From assembly GCF_008271655.1 (NCBI RefSeq), contig NZ_VKKX01000054.1, positions 1-64,000 of the forward strand: a stretch of 64,000 bases of DNA, written 5' to 3'. The position numbers and the translations under genes are program-made. The stretch is from Gemmobacter caeruleus (GTDB lineage Bacteria > Pseudomonadota > Alphaproteobacteria > Rhodobacterales > Rhodobacteraceae). Shown piece after piece: positions 10,067 through 19,595 of this stretch. Below the pieces are notes generated by a model, which had not been told where the DNA came from, did no database searches, and worked only from the letters and a program-made list of their open reading frames with translations. Positions within the stretch are counted from its first letter, which is position 1. Each line of letters starts with the position of its first letter.

Positions 10067-11053
10067 ATGTTCCTTTCGCAAATCCGTCTGGCGGACAGGC
10101 GCGCCGTGGTGGCGCGCAACGGGGCGGGGGCGCATGTCGTGCCCGGCGCGGCCAGCGTGATCGACCTGGCGCAGGCCGCCATCGCCGCCGGGCGCGGTCT
10201 GGCCGCCGAAGTGGCGGCGCGCGGGCAGGGCGAAGCGGTCGATCTGGCCGCCGCACTGGCCGAGGGGCGCGTGCTGTTGCCGGTCGATCACCCCGATCCC
10301 TGCCACATGCACCTGACGGGCACCGGCCTTACCCATCTGGGCAGCGCCGCGACGCGCAACGCCATGCATGCCAAGGCCGACCCGGAGACACTGACCGACA
10401 GCATGAAGATGTTCCGCATGGGGCTGGAGGGTGGCAAGCCCCGCCCCGGTGCCATCGGGGCGCAACCCGAATGGTTCTACAAGGGCAATGGCCATGCCGC
10501 CGCCGCGCCCGGCGCGCCGCTGGTCTCGCCCGGTTGCGCCCTGGACGCGGGCGAGGAGCCGGAGGTCGCGGGCATCTACCTGATCGGCCCCTATGGCACG
10601 CCCTTCCGGCTGGGCTTTACCCTGGGCAACGAATTTTCCGATCACGTCACCGAACGCGGCAACTACCTGTGGCTTGCGCATTCCAAGCTGCGCCCGGCGG
10701 CCTTTGGCCCTGAATTGCTGTTGGGCGACCTGCCGCAGCATGTGGAGGGCGCCAGCCGTATCCGCCGCGACGGCGCGGTGATCTGGGAAAAGCCCTTCCT
10801 GTCGGGCGAGGGCAACATGAGCCACACCCTTGCCAATCTGGAACACCACCATTTCAAATACCCGATCTTCCGCCAGCCCGGCGATCTGCATGTGCATTTC
10901 TTTGGCACCGCCACGCTGAGCTTTGCCGATGGCATCGCCTGCCACCCCGGCGACGAATTCGAGATCGAGGTGCCGGCCTTTGGCCTGCCGCTGCGCAACC
11001 CGCTGGTGCAGGAACCGCCGCAAACCGCCCCCGTCACCGTTCAACCGCTCTGA
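10067..11053 (+). CDS. gguC: GguC/AraD1 family protein (FAH-like fold)
   Basis: A 328-residue protein of the fumarylacetoacetate-hydrolase superfamily that accompanies chvE-gguAB in many alphaproteobacteria. Databases call the family AraD1. Visible features are a GPYGTPFRLGFTLGNEFSDH block and acidic and histidine residues in the C-terminal half that would bind a divalent metal. Its gene starts 3 bp after gguB and precedes a sugar-acid dehydratase. No conventional 2-keto-3-deoxy-L-arabonate dehydratase is present in the operon although the next enzyme of that route is, so GguC may perform this dehydration. That is inference. Confidence 0.88.
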   Translation: MFLSQIRLADRRAVVARNGAGAHVVPGAASVIDLAQAAIAAGRGLAAEVAARGQGEAVDLAAALAEGRVLLPVDHPDPCHMHLTGTGLTHLGSAATRNAMHAKADPETLTDSMKMFRMGLEGGKPRPGAIGAQPEWFYKGNGHAAAAPGAPLVSPGCALDAGEEPEVAGIYLIGPYGTPFRLGFTLGNEFSDHVTERGNYLWLAHSKLRPAAFGPELLLGDLPQHVEGASRIRRDGAVIWEKPFLSGEGNMSHTLANLEHHHFKYPIFRQPGDLHVHFFGTATLSFADGIACHPGDEFEIEVPAFGLPLRNPLVQEPPQTAPVTVQPL

Positions 11054-11060
11054 GGCGAAG

Positions 11061-12803
11061 ATGACCTTCAAACCCGCCCCCTGGCCCCGCAAGCTGCGTT
11101 CGCAACACTGGTTCGGCGGCACCTCGCGCGATACGATCTATCATCGGGGCTGGCTGAAAAATCAGGGCCATCCGCATGATCTGTTCGACGGGCGCCCGGT
11201 GATCGGCATCCTGAATACCTGGTCGGATCTGACACCCTGCAACGGGCATCTGCGCGAACTGGCCGAAAAGGTGAAGGCCGGCGTGTGGGAGGCCGGCGGC
11301 TTTCCGGTGGAGGTGCCGGTGTTTTCCGCCAGCGAAAACACCTTTCGCCCGACCGCGATGATGTATCGCAACCTTGCCGCCCTGGCGGTGGAGGAGGCGA
11401 TGCGCGCCCAGCCCATTGACGGCGCGGTGCTGATGGTGGGCTGCGACAAGACCACACCCAGCCTGATCATGGCCGCGGCCTCGACCGACATCCCGTCGAT
11501 CGTGGTGACCGGTGGGCCGATGCTGAACGGCTATTTCCGTGGCGAAAGGGTGGGGTCGGGCACCCATCTTTGGAAATTCTCCGAGGCTGTGAAGGCCGGC
11601 GAGATGACGCAAGAGGAATTTCTGGAGGCCGAGGCCTCCATGAGCCGCTCCACCGGGTCGTGCAATACGATGGGGACCGCCTCGACCATGGCGTCGATGG
11701 CCGAGGCGCTAGGCATGGCGCTGTCGGGCAATGCCGCAATCCCGGCGGTGGACAGCCGCCGCCGTGTCATGGCCCAGATGACCGGGCGCCGCATCGTGCA
11801 GATGGTGAAGGACGATCTGAAACCTTCGGACGTGATGACGAAACCGGCCTTTGAAAATGCGATCCGCACCAATGCTGCCATTGGCGGATCGACCAATGCG
11901 GTGATTCACCTTCTGGCCATGGCGGGCCGGGTCGGCGTGGACCTGACGCTGGATGACTGGGACCGCTGCGGTCGCGACGTGCCGACCATCGTGAACCTGA
12001 TGCCCTCGGGCAAGTATCTGATGGAAGAATTCTTTTATGCCGGCGGCCTGCCTGTCGTCATCAAGCGGCTGGGCGAGGCGGGGCTTTTGCACAAGGACGC
12101 GCTCACCGTCTCGGGCGAGACGATGTGGGATCAGGTCAAGGATGTGGTGAACTGGAACGAGGACGTGATCCTGCCCGCCGAAAAGGCGCTGACCCAATCG
12201 GGCGGCATCGTGGTGCTGAAGGGCAATCTGGCGCCCAAGGGGGCGGTGCTGAAACCGTCGGCCGCGACACCCGCGCTGATGGTGCATCGTGGCCGCGCCG
12301 TGGTGTTCGAGGATATCGACGACTACAAGGCCCGCATCAACGACGAGGCCCTGGATATCGACGAAACCTGCGTGATGGTGCTGAAGAATTGCGGCCCCAA
12401 GGGCTATCCCGGCATGGCCGAGGTCGGCAATATGGGCCTGCCGCCCAAGGTCTTGCGCAAGGGCATCACCGATATGGTGCGGATTTCCGATGCCCGCATG
12501 TCGGGCACCGCCTATGGCACGGTGGTTCTGCATACCTCGCCCGAGGCGGCGGCGGGCGGCCCGCTGGCAGTGGTGCAAAGCGGCGATTTCATCACGCTCG
12601 ATGTGCCCAACCGCACCCTGCGGCTGGAGATTTCGGACGATGAACTGGCCGCGCGGCTGGCAGCCTGGCAGCCCCGGCATGAACAGGCGGCTTCGGGCTA
12701 TGCCTGGCTGCACCAGCAGCATGTCGAGGGGGCCGATACCGGCGCCGATCTCGATTTCCTCAAGGGCTGCCGCGGGCGCGAAGTCGGCAAGGATTCGCAT
12801 TGA
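11061..12803 (+). CDS. Sugar-acid dehydratase (L-arabonate/galactonate type, IlvD/EDD family)
   Basis: A 580-residue iron-sulfur dehydratase that removes water from an aldonic acid to give a 2-keto-3-deoxy acid. Cys60, Cys128 and Cys201 match the three [2Fe-2S] ligands of the L-arabinonate dehydratase subgroup, with the GCDKTTPS and RSTGSCNTMGTAST motifs around them. In this operon it can supply 2-keto-3-deoxy-L-arabonate and/or 2-keto-3-deoxy-galactonate. The ATG at 11061 is 7 bp after gguC; the downstream sugar dehydrogenase overlaps its stop. Confidence 0.9.
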   Translation: MTFKPAPWPRKLRSQHWFGGTSRDTIYHRGWLKNQGHPHDLFDGRPVIGILNTWSDLTPCNGHLRELAEKVKAGVWEAGGFPVEVPVFSASENTFRPTAMMYRNLAALAVEEAMRAQPIDGAVLMVGCDKTTPSLIMAAASTDIPSIVVTGGPMLNGYFRGERVGSGTHLWKFSEAVKAGEMTQEEFLEAEASMSRSTGSCNTMGTASTMASMAEALGMALSGNAAIPAVDSRRRVMAQMTGRRIVQMVKDDLKPSDVMTKPAFENAIRTNAAIGGSTNAVIHLLAMAGRVGVDLTLDDWDRCGRDVPTIVNLMPSGKYLMEEFFYAGGLPVVIKRLGEAGLLHKDALTVSGETMWDQVKDVVNWNEDVILPAEKALTQSGGIVVLKGNLAPKGAVLKPSAATPALMVHRGRAVVFEDIDDYKARINDEALDIDETCVMVLKNCGPKGYPGMAEVGNMGLPPKVLRKGITDMVRISDARMSGTAYGTVVLHTSPEAAAGGPLAVVQSGDFITLDVPNRTLRLEISDDELAARLAAWQPRHEQAASGYAWLHQQHVEGADTGADLDFLKGCRGREVGKDSH

Positions 12804-13723
12804 TGGCACGGGAAAAGATCGCGCTGGTCGGCATCGGCAAGATCGCCATGGATCAGCATGTGCCCGCCCTTGCGGCCTCGGCTGACTGGGAACTGGCGGC
12901 GACCTGTTCGCGCCATGGCTCCGTGCAGGGGGTGCCCGGCTTTACCGATTTTGCCGACCTGCTGGCGGAACGGCCCGATATCGGCACGGTCTCGCTCTGC
13001 CTGCCGCCGGTGCCGCGCTTTGACTATGCGGCGGCGGCCTTGCGGGCGGGGCGGCATGTGATGCTGGAAAAGCCGCCCGGCGCGACGCTGGCCGAGGTGC
13101 ATGAATTGCAGGCCATGGCCACTGAGCGCGGGCTTACGCTGTTTGCCACCTGGCACAGCCGCATGGCGCAGGCGGTGGAACCCGCCCGCGCCTGGTTGGC
13201 CGGCAAGACCGTGAACCGCGCCCATATCACCTGGCGCGAGGATGTGCGCAAATGGCATCCCGGCCAGGATTGGGTCTTTGAGCCCGGCGGAATGGGCGTC
13301 TTTGATCCCGGCATCAACGCGCTGTCGATCCTGACCCATATCCTGCCCGCGCCGGTGCATCTGATCGCGGCGGATCTGGATTTCCCCGCCAATCGCCAGA
13401 CGCCGATCGCGGCGCGGCTGCGGTTCAACGGCGGGGTCACCGCCGATTTCGACTGGCGGCAAGAGGGGCCGCAGACCTGGGATATCGAGGTGGCGACCGA
13501 TGCCGGCCCGCTGGCGCTGCGCATGGGCGGCAATGTGCTGGAAATCGCCGGGAAGACCGTGGCGGGCGAAAGCTCGATCATGGGGGAATATCCCGCGCTC
13601 TATGCCCGCATGGCCGATCTGCGGCGGCGCGGTCAGTCGGATGTCGATCTGGCGCCCATGGTTCATGTGGCCGATGCGTTGACGCTGGGCCGGCGCGAAC
13701 AGGTCGCGGCCTTTGATTTCTGA
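12803..13723 (+). CDS. D-galactose/L-arabinose 1-dehydrogenase (Gfo/Idh/MocA)
   Basis: A 306-residue cytoplasmic NAD(P)-dependent dehydrogenase that oxidises an aldose at C1 to its lactone. It has an N-terminal Rossmann motif (VGIGKIAMDQH) and the EKPPGATLAE motif with the catalytic lysine at the end of the nucleotide domain. It resembles Pseudomonas Gal and Azospirillum L-arabinose 1-dehydrogenase, which accept both D-galactose and L-arabinose because the two share configuration at C2-C4. Its ATG overlaps the stop codon of the dehydratase (TGATG), so the two are translationally coupled. Confidence 0.9.
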   Translation: MAREKIALVGIGKIAMDQHVPALAASADWELAATCSRHGSVQGVPGFTDFADLLAERPDIGTVSLCLPPVPRFDYAAAALRAGRHVMLEKPPGATLAEVHELQAMATERGLTLFATWHSRMAQAVEPARAWLAGKTVNRAHITWREDVRKWHPGQDWVFEPGGMGVFDPGINALSILTHILPAPVHLIAADLDFPANRQTPIAARLRFNGGVTADFDWRQEGPQTWDIEVATDAGPLALRMGGNVLEIAGKTVAGESSIMGEYPALYARMADLRRRGQSDVDLAPMVHVADALTLGRREQVAAFDF

Positions 13724-13744
13724 GCCGCGCGAAAGGACGAAGAA

Positions 13745-15256
13745 ATGAGCTTTACCCCCCATGGCCGGCATCTGATCGCCGGCGACTGGATCGCCACCGA
13801 CACGCAGTTCACCAGCGAACCCGCGCATGGCCCGGCACATCGCTTTTCGGTCGGCACGCCCGATCTGGTGGCGCGGGCCTGTGACGCGGCCGAGGCGGCC
13901 TTTGCCGATTACGCGGCCACCCCGCGCGAGGCGCGCGCGCGGTTTCTGGAAACCATCGCTGATCAGATCGAGGCCCGGGCCGAGGCGATCACCGAAATCG
14001 GCAGTCAGGAAACCGGCCTGCCCGCCGCGCGGCTGCAAGGCGAACGCGGGCGCACCACCGGGCAGTTGCGGCTGTTTGCGGCCCATATCCGGGCGGGCGA
14101 TTACCTCGACCGCCGCACCGATGCCGCCCTGCCCGACCGTCAGCCCTTGCCGCGCCCGGAAATCCGCATGATGCAGCGCCCGGTCGGCCCGGTGGCGGTG
14201 TTCGGCGCGTCGAACTTTCCGCTCGCCTTTTCCACCGCCGGGGGGGATACGGCGGCGGCGCTGGCGGCCGGATGCCCCGTGGTGGTCAAGGGCCATTCCG
14301 CCCATCCCGGCACGGGCGAGATCATCGCCGAGGCCATCGCCGCCGCCATTGCGGCCTGCGATCTGCCCCAGGGCGTGTTCAGCCTGATCCAGGGCGGCAA
14401 TCGCGAGGTCGGCGCCGCGCTGGTGAGCCAACCGCGGATCAAGGCCGTGGGCTTTACCGGCAGCCTTGCCGGCGGGCGGGCGCTGTTCGATCTGTGCGCC
14501 GCACGGCCCGAACCCATCCCGTTCTTTGGCGAATTGGGCAGCGTGAACCCGATGTTCATCCTGCCCGAGGCTCTGGCCGCACGGGGTGCGGCCATCGCAA
14601 CCGGCTGGGCCGCCAGTTTGACCATGGGCGCGGGGCAGTTCTGCACCAATCCCGGCATTGCCATCCTGCCTCAGGGGGCGGCGGGCGATGCCTTTGTCGC
14701 CACCATGGCCGAGGCGCTGCGCGCCGTGCCGCCGCAAACCATGCTGACCCCCGGCATCGCCCGTGCCTATCACGAGGGCAAGGCCCGCTTCGACAGCCGC
14801 AATTCGGTGCGCCCGATCCTGTCCACGCAAAGCGAGGGGCGCATGGCCAGCCCGAACCTTTATGAGGTCGCGGCCGAGGCGTTTCTGGCCGATCACAGCC
14901 TGCGCGAAGAGGTATTCGGCCCGCTGGGCCTTGTGGTCCGGGTGACCGATGCCGACGCGATGCCCGACCTTGCCGCCGCTTTCGAGGGGCAGTTGACCGC
15001 GACCCTGCATATGGATGACGGCGATCTAGCGCTGGCCCGCCGTCTGCTGCCGCATCTGGAGCGCATGGCGGGCCGGGTGCTGGCCAATGGCTATCCCACC
15101 GGGGTCGAGGTTTGCGACGCGATGGTGCATGGCGGCCCTTATCCCGCCAGCACCAATTTCGGCGCGACCTCGGTCGGCACCCTGTCGATCCGCCGCTTTC
15201 TGCGGCCGGTTGCCTATCAGAACCTGCCCGCCGCACTCTGGCCCGGCGCGGCATGA
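13745..15256 (+). CDS. Aldehyde dehydrogenase, 2,5-dioxovalerate type
   Basis: A 503-residue aldehyde dehydrogenase. Catalytic Cys300 lies in TMGAGQFCTNPG, the general base Glu263 in FFGELGSVNP, and Asn157 in GASNFPLAF. The GQFCTNPG active-site loop is that of 2,5-dioxovalerate (alpha-ketoglutaric semialdehyde) dehydrogenases, which finish the non-phosphorylative L-arabinose route by making 2-oxoglutarate. It follows the sugar dehydrogenase by 21 bp and ends in an ATGA overlap with dgoK. Confidence 0.9.
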   Translation: MSFTPHGRHLIAGDWIATDTQFTSEPAHGPAHRFSVGTPDLVARACDAAEAAFADYAATPREARARFLETIADQIEARAEAITEIGSQETGLPAARLQGERGRTTGQLRLFAAHIRAGDYLDRRTDAALPDRQPLPRPEIRMMQRPVGPVAVFGASNFPLAFSTAGGDTAAALAAGCPVVVKGHSAHPGTGEIIAEAIAAAIAACDLPQGVFSLIQGGNREVGAALVSQPRIKAVGFTGSLAGGRALFDLCAARPEPIPFFGELGSVNPMFILPEALAARGAAIATGWAASLTMGAGQFCTNPGIAILPQGAAGDAFVATMAEALRAVPPQTMLTPGIARAYHEGKARFDSRNSVRPILSTQSEGRMASPNLYEVAAEAFLADHSLREEVFGPLGLVVRVTDADAMPDLAAAFEGQLTATLHMDDGDLALARRLLPHLERMAGRVLANGYPTGVEVCDAMVHGGPYPASTNFGATSVGTLSIRRFLRPVAYQNLPAALWPGAA

Positions 15257-16152
15257 TGACGGATCGCTGGATCGCCATCGATTGGGGCACCTCGGCGCTG
15301 CGGGTCTGGCGCATGGCCGGCACGCGACTAGAGGCGCACCGCCATTCGGATGCCGGGATGGGGCGGTTGCACCCCGGTCAGTTCGAAGGCGCCTTGCTTG
15401 ATCTGGTGGCCGACTGGGTGACCGAGGGGCCGTTGCGGGCCGTGGCCTGCGGCATGGTCGGGGCGCGGCAGGGCTGGCAAGAGGCCACCTATCGTGCGCT
15501 GCCCTGCGCGCCGATCGGTGCGCCGCTGCTGACCCTGCACCCCGCCGACCGCCGCCTGACGGTGCATGTGGTGCCGGGCCTGTGCCAGCCCGCCCCCGCC
15601 GATGTAATGCGCGGCGAGGAAACCCAGATCGCCGGCCTGCTGGTGCAGGAGCCGGGCTTTGACGGCATTGTCGGCCTGCCCGGCACCCATATGAAATGGG
15701 CGCGGGTCGCGGCCGGGGTGGTGCGGCAGTTCCAGACCTGCATGACGGGCGAACTGTTCGATCTGCTGGCCGGCCAATCGGTGCTGCGCCATTCGGTCGG
15801 CCCGGGCTGGGACGAGACCGCCTTTGCCGCCGCGCTGGCCGAGATGCGCGCGGCACCCGAACGACTGATCCCCGCGCTGTTCGGCCTGCGGGCCGAGGGG
15901 CTGCTGCATGCGCAATCGCCCGATGCCGCCCGCGCGCGCCTCTCTGGCCTGTTGATCGGCGCCGAGCTTGCGGCGACCCGCGCGCTGTGGGAGGGACAGG
16001 ATATCGTGCTGATCGGCAGCACCGGCCTGGCCGCGCGCTATCAGACCGCGCTGGCGGCCTTTGGCCAGACCGCGCGCCTGCTGGAGGCCGAAACCGCAAC
16101 CCTGGCGGGCCTTGCCGAGGCGCGCCGCCTGATCGGGGGAGAGAACGCCTGA
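15253..16152 (+). CDS. dgoK: 2-Dehydro-3-deoxygalactonokinase
   Basis: A 299-residue sugar-acid kinase that phosphorylates 2-keto-3-deoxy-galactonate in the De Ley-Doudoroff route. The ASKHA-fold phosphate loop [15 protein letters not shown] is at the N-terminus, followed by [12 protein letters not shown] and [13 protein letters not shown], all characteristic of DgoK. Two adjacent ATGs (15253 and 15256) are possible; 15253 gives the ATGA overlap with the preceding stop. Its own stop overlaps the ATG of dgoA. Confidence 0.92.
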   Translation: MMTDRWIAIDWGTSALRVWRMAGTRLEAHRHSDAGMGRLHPGQFEGALLDLVADWVTEGPLRAVACGMVGARQGWQEATYRALPCAPIGAPLLTLHPADRRLTVHVVPGLCQPAPADVMRGEETQIAGLLVQEPGFDGIVGLPGTHMKWARVAAGVVRQFQTCMTGELFDLLAGQSVLRHSVGPGWDETAFAAALAEMRAAPERLIPALFGLRAEGLLHAQSPDAARARLSGLLIGAELAATRALWEGQDIVLIGSTGLAARYQTALAAFGQTARLLEAETATLAGLAEARRLIGGENA

Positions 16153-16760
16153 TGTCGCGTCCCGTCATCGCCATTCTGCGCGGGATCACCCCGCCCGAGG
16201 CCGAACCCGTCGCCGCCGCCTTGATCGCGGCGGGGATCGACCGGATCGAGGTGCCGCTGAATTCGCCCGATGCCTTTGACAGCATCGCGCAGTTGCTCCG
16301 CGCCTTTGGCGCGCGGGCACTGATCGGCGCGGGCACGGTGCTGAGCGTGGCCGAGGTCGAACGCCTGCACGCGCTTGGCGCCGGGCTGGTCGTGTCGCCC
16401 GATTGCAACCCGGAGGTCATCCGCGCCACCAAGGCCGCCGGCATGCAAAGCTTTCCGGGCGTGTTCACCGCCACCGAATGCTTTGCTGCGCTGCGGGCGG
16501 GGGCGGACGGGCTCAAGGTATTCCCCGCCTCGATCATGGGGCCGTCGGGCATTGCCGCGCTGCGGGCCGTGCTGCCGCGCCAGGTGCCGGTGCTGGCCGT
16601 GGGCGGGGCGGATGCGGGCAATCTGGGCGATTGGCTGCGCGCGGGTGCCGACGGGTTCGGCATCGGCACGGCGCTCTATCGTCCCGGCGACAGCGCCGAA
16701 CAGGTGGCGGCCAAGGCCCGCGCGCTGGTCGCCGCCTATGATGAGGCCGCGCATGGCTGA
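16152..16760 (+). CDS. dgoA: 2-Dehydro-3-deoxy-6-phosphogalactonate aldolase
   Basis: A 202-residue class I aldolase that cleaves 2-keto-3-deoxy-6-phosphogalactonate into pyruvate and glyceraldehyde 3-phosphate. It has the KDPG/KDPGal aldolase barrel with [10 protein letters not shown] at the start, the catalytic Glu in [11 protein letters not shown], and the Schiff-base Lys in DGLKVFPAS. The LNSP motif and partnership with dgoK favour the galactonate over the gluconate enzyme. ATG overlaps the dgoK stop (TGATG). Confidence 0.92.
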   Translation: MSRPVIAILRGITPPEAEPVAAALIAAGIDRIEVPLNSPDAFDSIAQLLRAFGARALIGAGTVLSVAEVERLHALGAGLVVSPDCNPEVIRATKAAGMQSFPGVFTATECFAALRAGADGLKVFPASIMGPSGIAALRAVLPRQVPVLAVGGADAGNLGDWLRAGADGFGIGTALYRPGDSAEQVAAKARALVAAYDEAAHG

Positions 16761-17601
16761 GGTCTTTGACAATCGCCCGTGTTTTCTGGGCGAAGGGCCG
16801 CTTTGGCACCCCGACCGGCGCATGCTGTTCTGGTTCGACATCATCGGCAAGCGCCTGCTGGCGCGGGGCCAGGACGGCACGCGGGACTGGCAGTTTGACG
16901 AACATGTCTCGGCCGCGGGTCTGGTCGATGCGGCGACGCTGCTGATCGCCTCGGAAACCGGGCTGTGGCGGTTTGACATCGACAGCGGCACCCGCAGCCT
17001 GCTGGCACCGCTGGAGGCCGACCGCCCTGAAACGCGCTCAAACGACGGGCGGGCCGATCCCTGGGGCGGGTTCTGGATCGGCACCATGGGCAAGCAGGCC
17101 GAGCCGGGGGCGGGCGCGATCTATCGCTGGTATCGCGGCGCATTGCGGGTGATCGCGCCGGGCATCAGCATTTCCAACGCGATCTGTTTCGCGCCGGACC
17201 GGAGCTGCGCCTATTACGCCGATACCGCGCGGCAGATCATGTGGCGACAGCCGCTGGATGCCGAGGGCTGGCCCGAGGGCGACCGGGCGATCTGGCGCGA
17301 CTTCACCGCCGAAGGCCTGTGGCCCGATGGGGCGGTGACCGATGCGGCGGGCGGTATCTGGCTGGCTCAATGGGGGGCGGGCCGTGTGGCGCGCCATCAC
17401 GCCGACGGGGCCTTTGACCGCGCGCTGACACTGCCCGCGCCGCATGCCTCTTGCCCCGCCTTTGCGTCCGGGCGGCTGGTGGTGACCACCGCGCAAGAGG
17501 GGCTGGACCCCGATGCCCTGCGCGCCGCCCCGCTATCGGGTCAGGTCTTTGATCTGGGGCCGGTGGCGGGCGCGCGGGATGAACCGCGCGTCATGCTTTA
17601 G
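16753..17601 (+). CDS. SMP-30/gluconolactonase family sugar lactonase
   Basis: A 282-residue six-bladed beta-propeller lactonase. [11 protein letters not shown] near the start supplies the metal-binding glutamate; [11 protein letters not shown]-like ([20 protein letters not shown]) and [11 protein letters not shown] supply the Asn and Asp ligands. In this operon it would hydrolyse the galactono- or arabino-lactone made by the 1-dehydrogenase. It overlaps the end of dgoA by 8 bp and is the last gene of the operon; it meets the luciferase-like gene head-on with a 4-bp overlap. Confidence 0.9.
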   Translation: MAEVFDNRPCFLGEGPLWHPDRRMLFWFDIIGKRLLARGQDGTRDWQFDEHVSAAGLVDAATLLIASETGLWRFDIDSGTRSLLAPLEADRPETRSNDGRADPWGGFWIGTMGKQAEPGAGAIYRWYRGALRVIAPGISISNAICFAPDRSCAYYADTARQIMWRQPLDAEGWPEGDRAIWRDFTAEGLWPDGAVTDAAGGIWLAQWGAGRVARHHADGAFDRALTLPAPHASCPAFASGRLVVTTAQEGLDPDALRAAPLSGQVFDLGPVAGARDEPRVML

Positions 17602-18617
17602 CCCAGCATCTCGCGCACCAGCGGGATGACGCGGGTGCCATACAGCTCGACCGAGCGCATCAGCGTTTCATGTGCCGTGGTGCCGGCGGAATATTTCAGG
17701 CTGAACCTTTGCAGGCCCAGATCGCGGATGGTGTCCGCGATCTTGCGCGCCACGGTTTCAGGGCTGCCGACATATTGGCTGCCGCCCTCGACCTCGGCCA
17801 GAAAGGCGTCGCGGGTGATCGGCGGCCAGCCGCGTTCGCGCCCGATCCGGTCATGCAGCGCCTTGTAGCCGGTGAACGCGGCCTCGCGCGCCTCGGCATC
17901 GGTGGCGGCGATCAGGCCGGGGGAATGCACGCCCAGCGGCTGCACCGCCTTGCCCATCTTCGCCGCCGCATCGTGATACAGCCGCACGAAGGGCAGAAAG
18001 CGGCGCGGATCGCCGCCGATGATGGCCAGCATCATCGGCAGGTCATGGCGCACCGCCCGCACCACCGATTCCGGGCTGCCCCCCACGCCGACCCAGGTGT
18101 GAATACCCCCCGGCCCGGCGGGCGGATAGACCGCCGGCACCGCGACCGGCGCGCGGTGCCGGCCCTGCCAGGATACCGCGCCGCCCTTGTTCACCGCCAC
18201 GAACAGCGCGAGCTTTTCCTCGAACAGCATTTCGTATTCGGACAGGTCGTGTCCGAACAGCGGATAGCTTTCGACAAAAGACCCCCGGCCTAGAATGATC
18301 TCGCCCCGCCCGCCGGAAATGGCGTTCAGCGTGGAAAACCGCTGATAGAGCCGGATCGGATCATCGGTCGAAAGCACCGTAACCGCGGTGCCCAGCCGAA
18401 TGCGCGAGGTGCGCGCCGCGATATTGGCCAGCAGGATCTCGGGCGCCGAAATCGCGAAATCGTCGCGGTGATGTTCGCCCAGATTGATCGCATCGACCCC
18501 GACCTGATCGGCCAGAACCGCCTCGTCGATCACATGGCGCAGCACCTGATCCTGCGGCAGCAGGGTGCCTTGCGCATCGCGCGTCACATCGCCAAAGGTA
18601 TCGAGGCCGAATTCCAT
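17598..18617 (-). CDS. LLM class flavin-dependent oxidoreductase
   Basis: A 339-residue bacterial-luciferase-like oxidoreductase with a TIM-barrel fold, expected to use reduced flavin. Family features are MEFGLDTFGDVTRD at the N-terminus, INLGEHHRDDFAIS (the EHH flavin/substrate motif), IRLGTAVTVLSTDDPIRLYQ and GRGEIILGRGSFVESYPLFG. The substrate is unknown. The ATG at 18617 is preceded by GGAGACAGAG; an upstream in-frame start would read through a pyrimidine-rich region and is not favoured. A hairpin separates it from the DMT transporter gene upstream. Confidence 0.88.
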   Translation of the reverse strand: MEFGLDTFGDVTRDAQGTLLPQDQVLRHVIDEAVLADQVGVDAINLGEHHRDDFAISAPEILLANIAARTSRIRLGTAVTVLSTDDPIRLYQRFSTLNAISGGRGEIILGRGSFVESYPLFGHDLSEYEMLFEEKLALFVAVNKGGAVSWQGRHRAPVAVPAVYPPAGPGGIHTWVGVGGSPESVVRAVRHDLPMMLAIIGGDPRRFLPFVRLYHDAAAKMGKAVQPLGVHSPGLIAATDAEAREAAFTGYKALHDRIGRERGWPPITRDAFLAEVEGGSQYVGSPETVARKIADTIRDLGLQRFSLKYSAGTTAHETLMRSVELYGTRVIPLVREMLG

Positions 18618-18654
18618 GCTCTGTCTCCTGTCCGTTGCGGGCAAGATAGGCAGG

Positions 18655-18676
18655 GCAGGGCGACTTGTCGCCCTGC
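18655..18676 (-). terminator. Hairpin after the DMT transporter gene
   Basis: A perfect 9-bp stem GCAGGGCGA/TCGCCCTGC with a 4-base loop lies 14 bp past the DMT gene stop on the minus strand. There is no strong U-run, so termination may be partial. Confidence 0.5.
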
Positions 18677-18689
18677 GTGAATGCACAGG

Positions 18690-19595
18690 TCAGTTGCGCA
18701 TCGCCGCAGGGTGTTCATCCTTCAACAGCAAGAGCAGCGCAGCGATGGTCAGCCCGACGCCCGTCAGCACGGTCAGCGGCGGCAGCGGGCGGCCAAGCAC
18801 GATTTCCCACAGCAAGACCCAGGAGGGCACCAGATAGGTATAGGCCATGACCTTGGCCGCCGGCAGGCGCAGGGTGGCGAATTGCAGCGCGACAAAGGTC
18901 AGCGCGGTCGCCGCGACCGAGACATAGATCAGGCAGATCCAGACAATCGGCGGCAATTGCGCCCAGTCTGTTTCCAGCATCGCCCGGGCGCCATAGATCG
19001 CCAGCAGCAGGAACCCGGCGACCATGACACCAAAGCTGAAGGTCACCGCCGGTTCGCCCCGGTTCAGGCGCCGCACCAGCGGCGTATACAGCGCATGTGC
19101 TGCGCAGCCCCAGAAATACAGCCATTCGCCATGGCCGATCTCCAGCCGCAGCGCCGCCGACAGGTCGCCGCGAAAGATCACCCAGCCCGCCCCGACGGCT
19201 CCGACCGCCAGCGCCAGCGCCATCCGCCCGGTCGTGTGCTGGCGCAGGGTCAGCCAGCCGAACCCCGCCGCCATGACCGGCGTCAGGGTGAATACCGCCG
19301 CCGTCGGCACCGCCGCCGCGGTTTTCAACCCCTCGAACATCAGGACGAAATAGATGGCCAGCAGCCCGCCCAGCACCAGATAGCGCCATGGTGCCACCAG
19401 CGACTCGCGCCGCAGCTTGCCCTGCGCCACGGCGGCCGCCCCGACCAGCGCGCCCGCCAGGGCAAAGCGCGGCACGGTCAGCGCCGCCGGGTCGATCAGC
19501 GGCGCGGCCAGCGCCCCCAGCGAGAACGACCCCGCGACCAGCGCGGAAAAGGCCAGCATCGCCAGATGACCGGCCTGGGCAGGCGAAAGGTTCAT
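18690..19595 (-). CDS. DMT family (EamA) membrane transporter
   Basis: A 301-residue inner-membrane protein with about ten hydrophobic helices arranged as two EamA repeats, the drug/metabolite transporter pattern. The substrate cannot be read from sequence; relatives export amino acids, metabolites or drugs. Its ATG at 19595 overlaps the stop of the upstream LysR gene by 4 bp (ATGA), so the regulator and transporter are co-transcribed and the regulator probably controls this exporter. Confidence 0.88.
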   Translation of the reverse strand: MNLSPAQAGHLAMLAFSALVAGSFSLGALAAPLIDPAALTVPRFALAGALVGAAAVAQGKLRRESLVAPWRYLVLGGLLAIYFVLMFEGLKTAAAVPTAAVFTLTPVMAAGFGWLTLRQHTTGRMALALAVGAVGAGWVIFRGDLSAALRLEIGHGEWLYFWGCAAHALYTPLVRRLNRGEPAVTFSFGVMVAGFLLLAIYGARAMLETDWAQLPPIVWICLIYVSVAATALTFVALQFATLRLPAAKVMAYTYLVPSWVLLWEIVLGRPLPPLTVLTGVGLTIAALLLLLKDEHPAAMRN

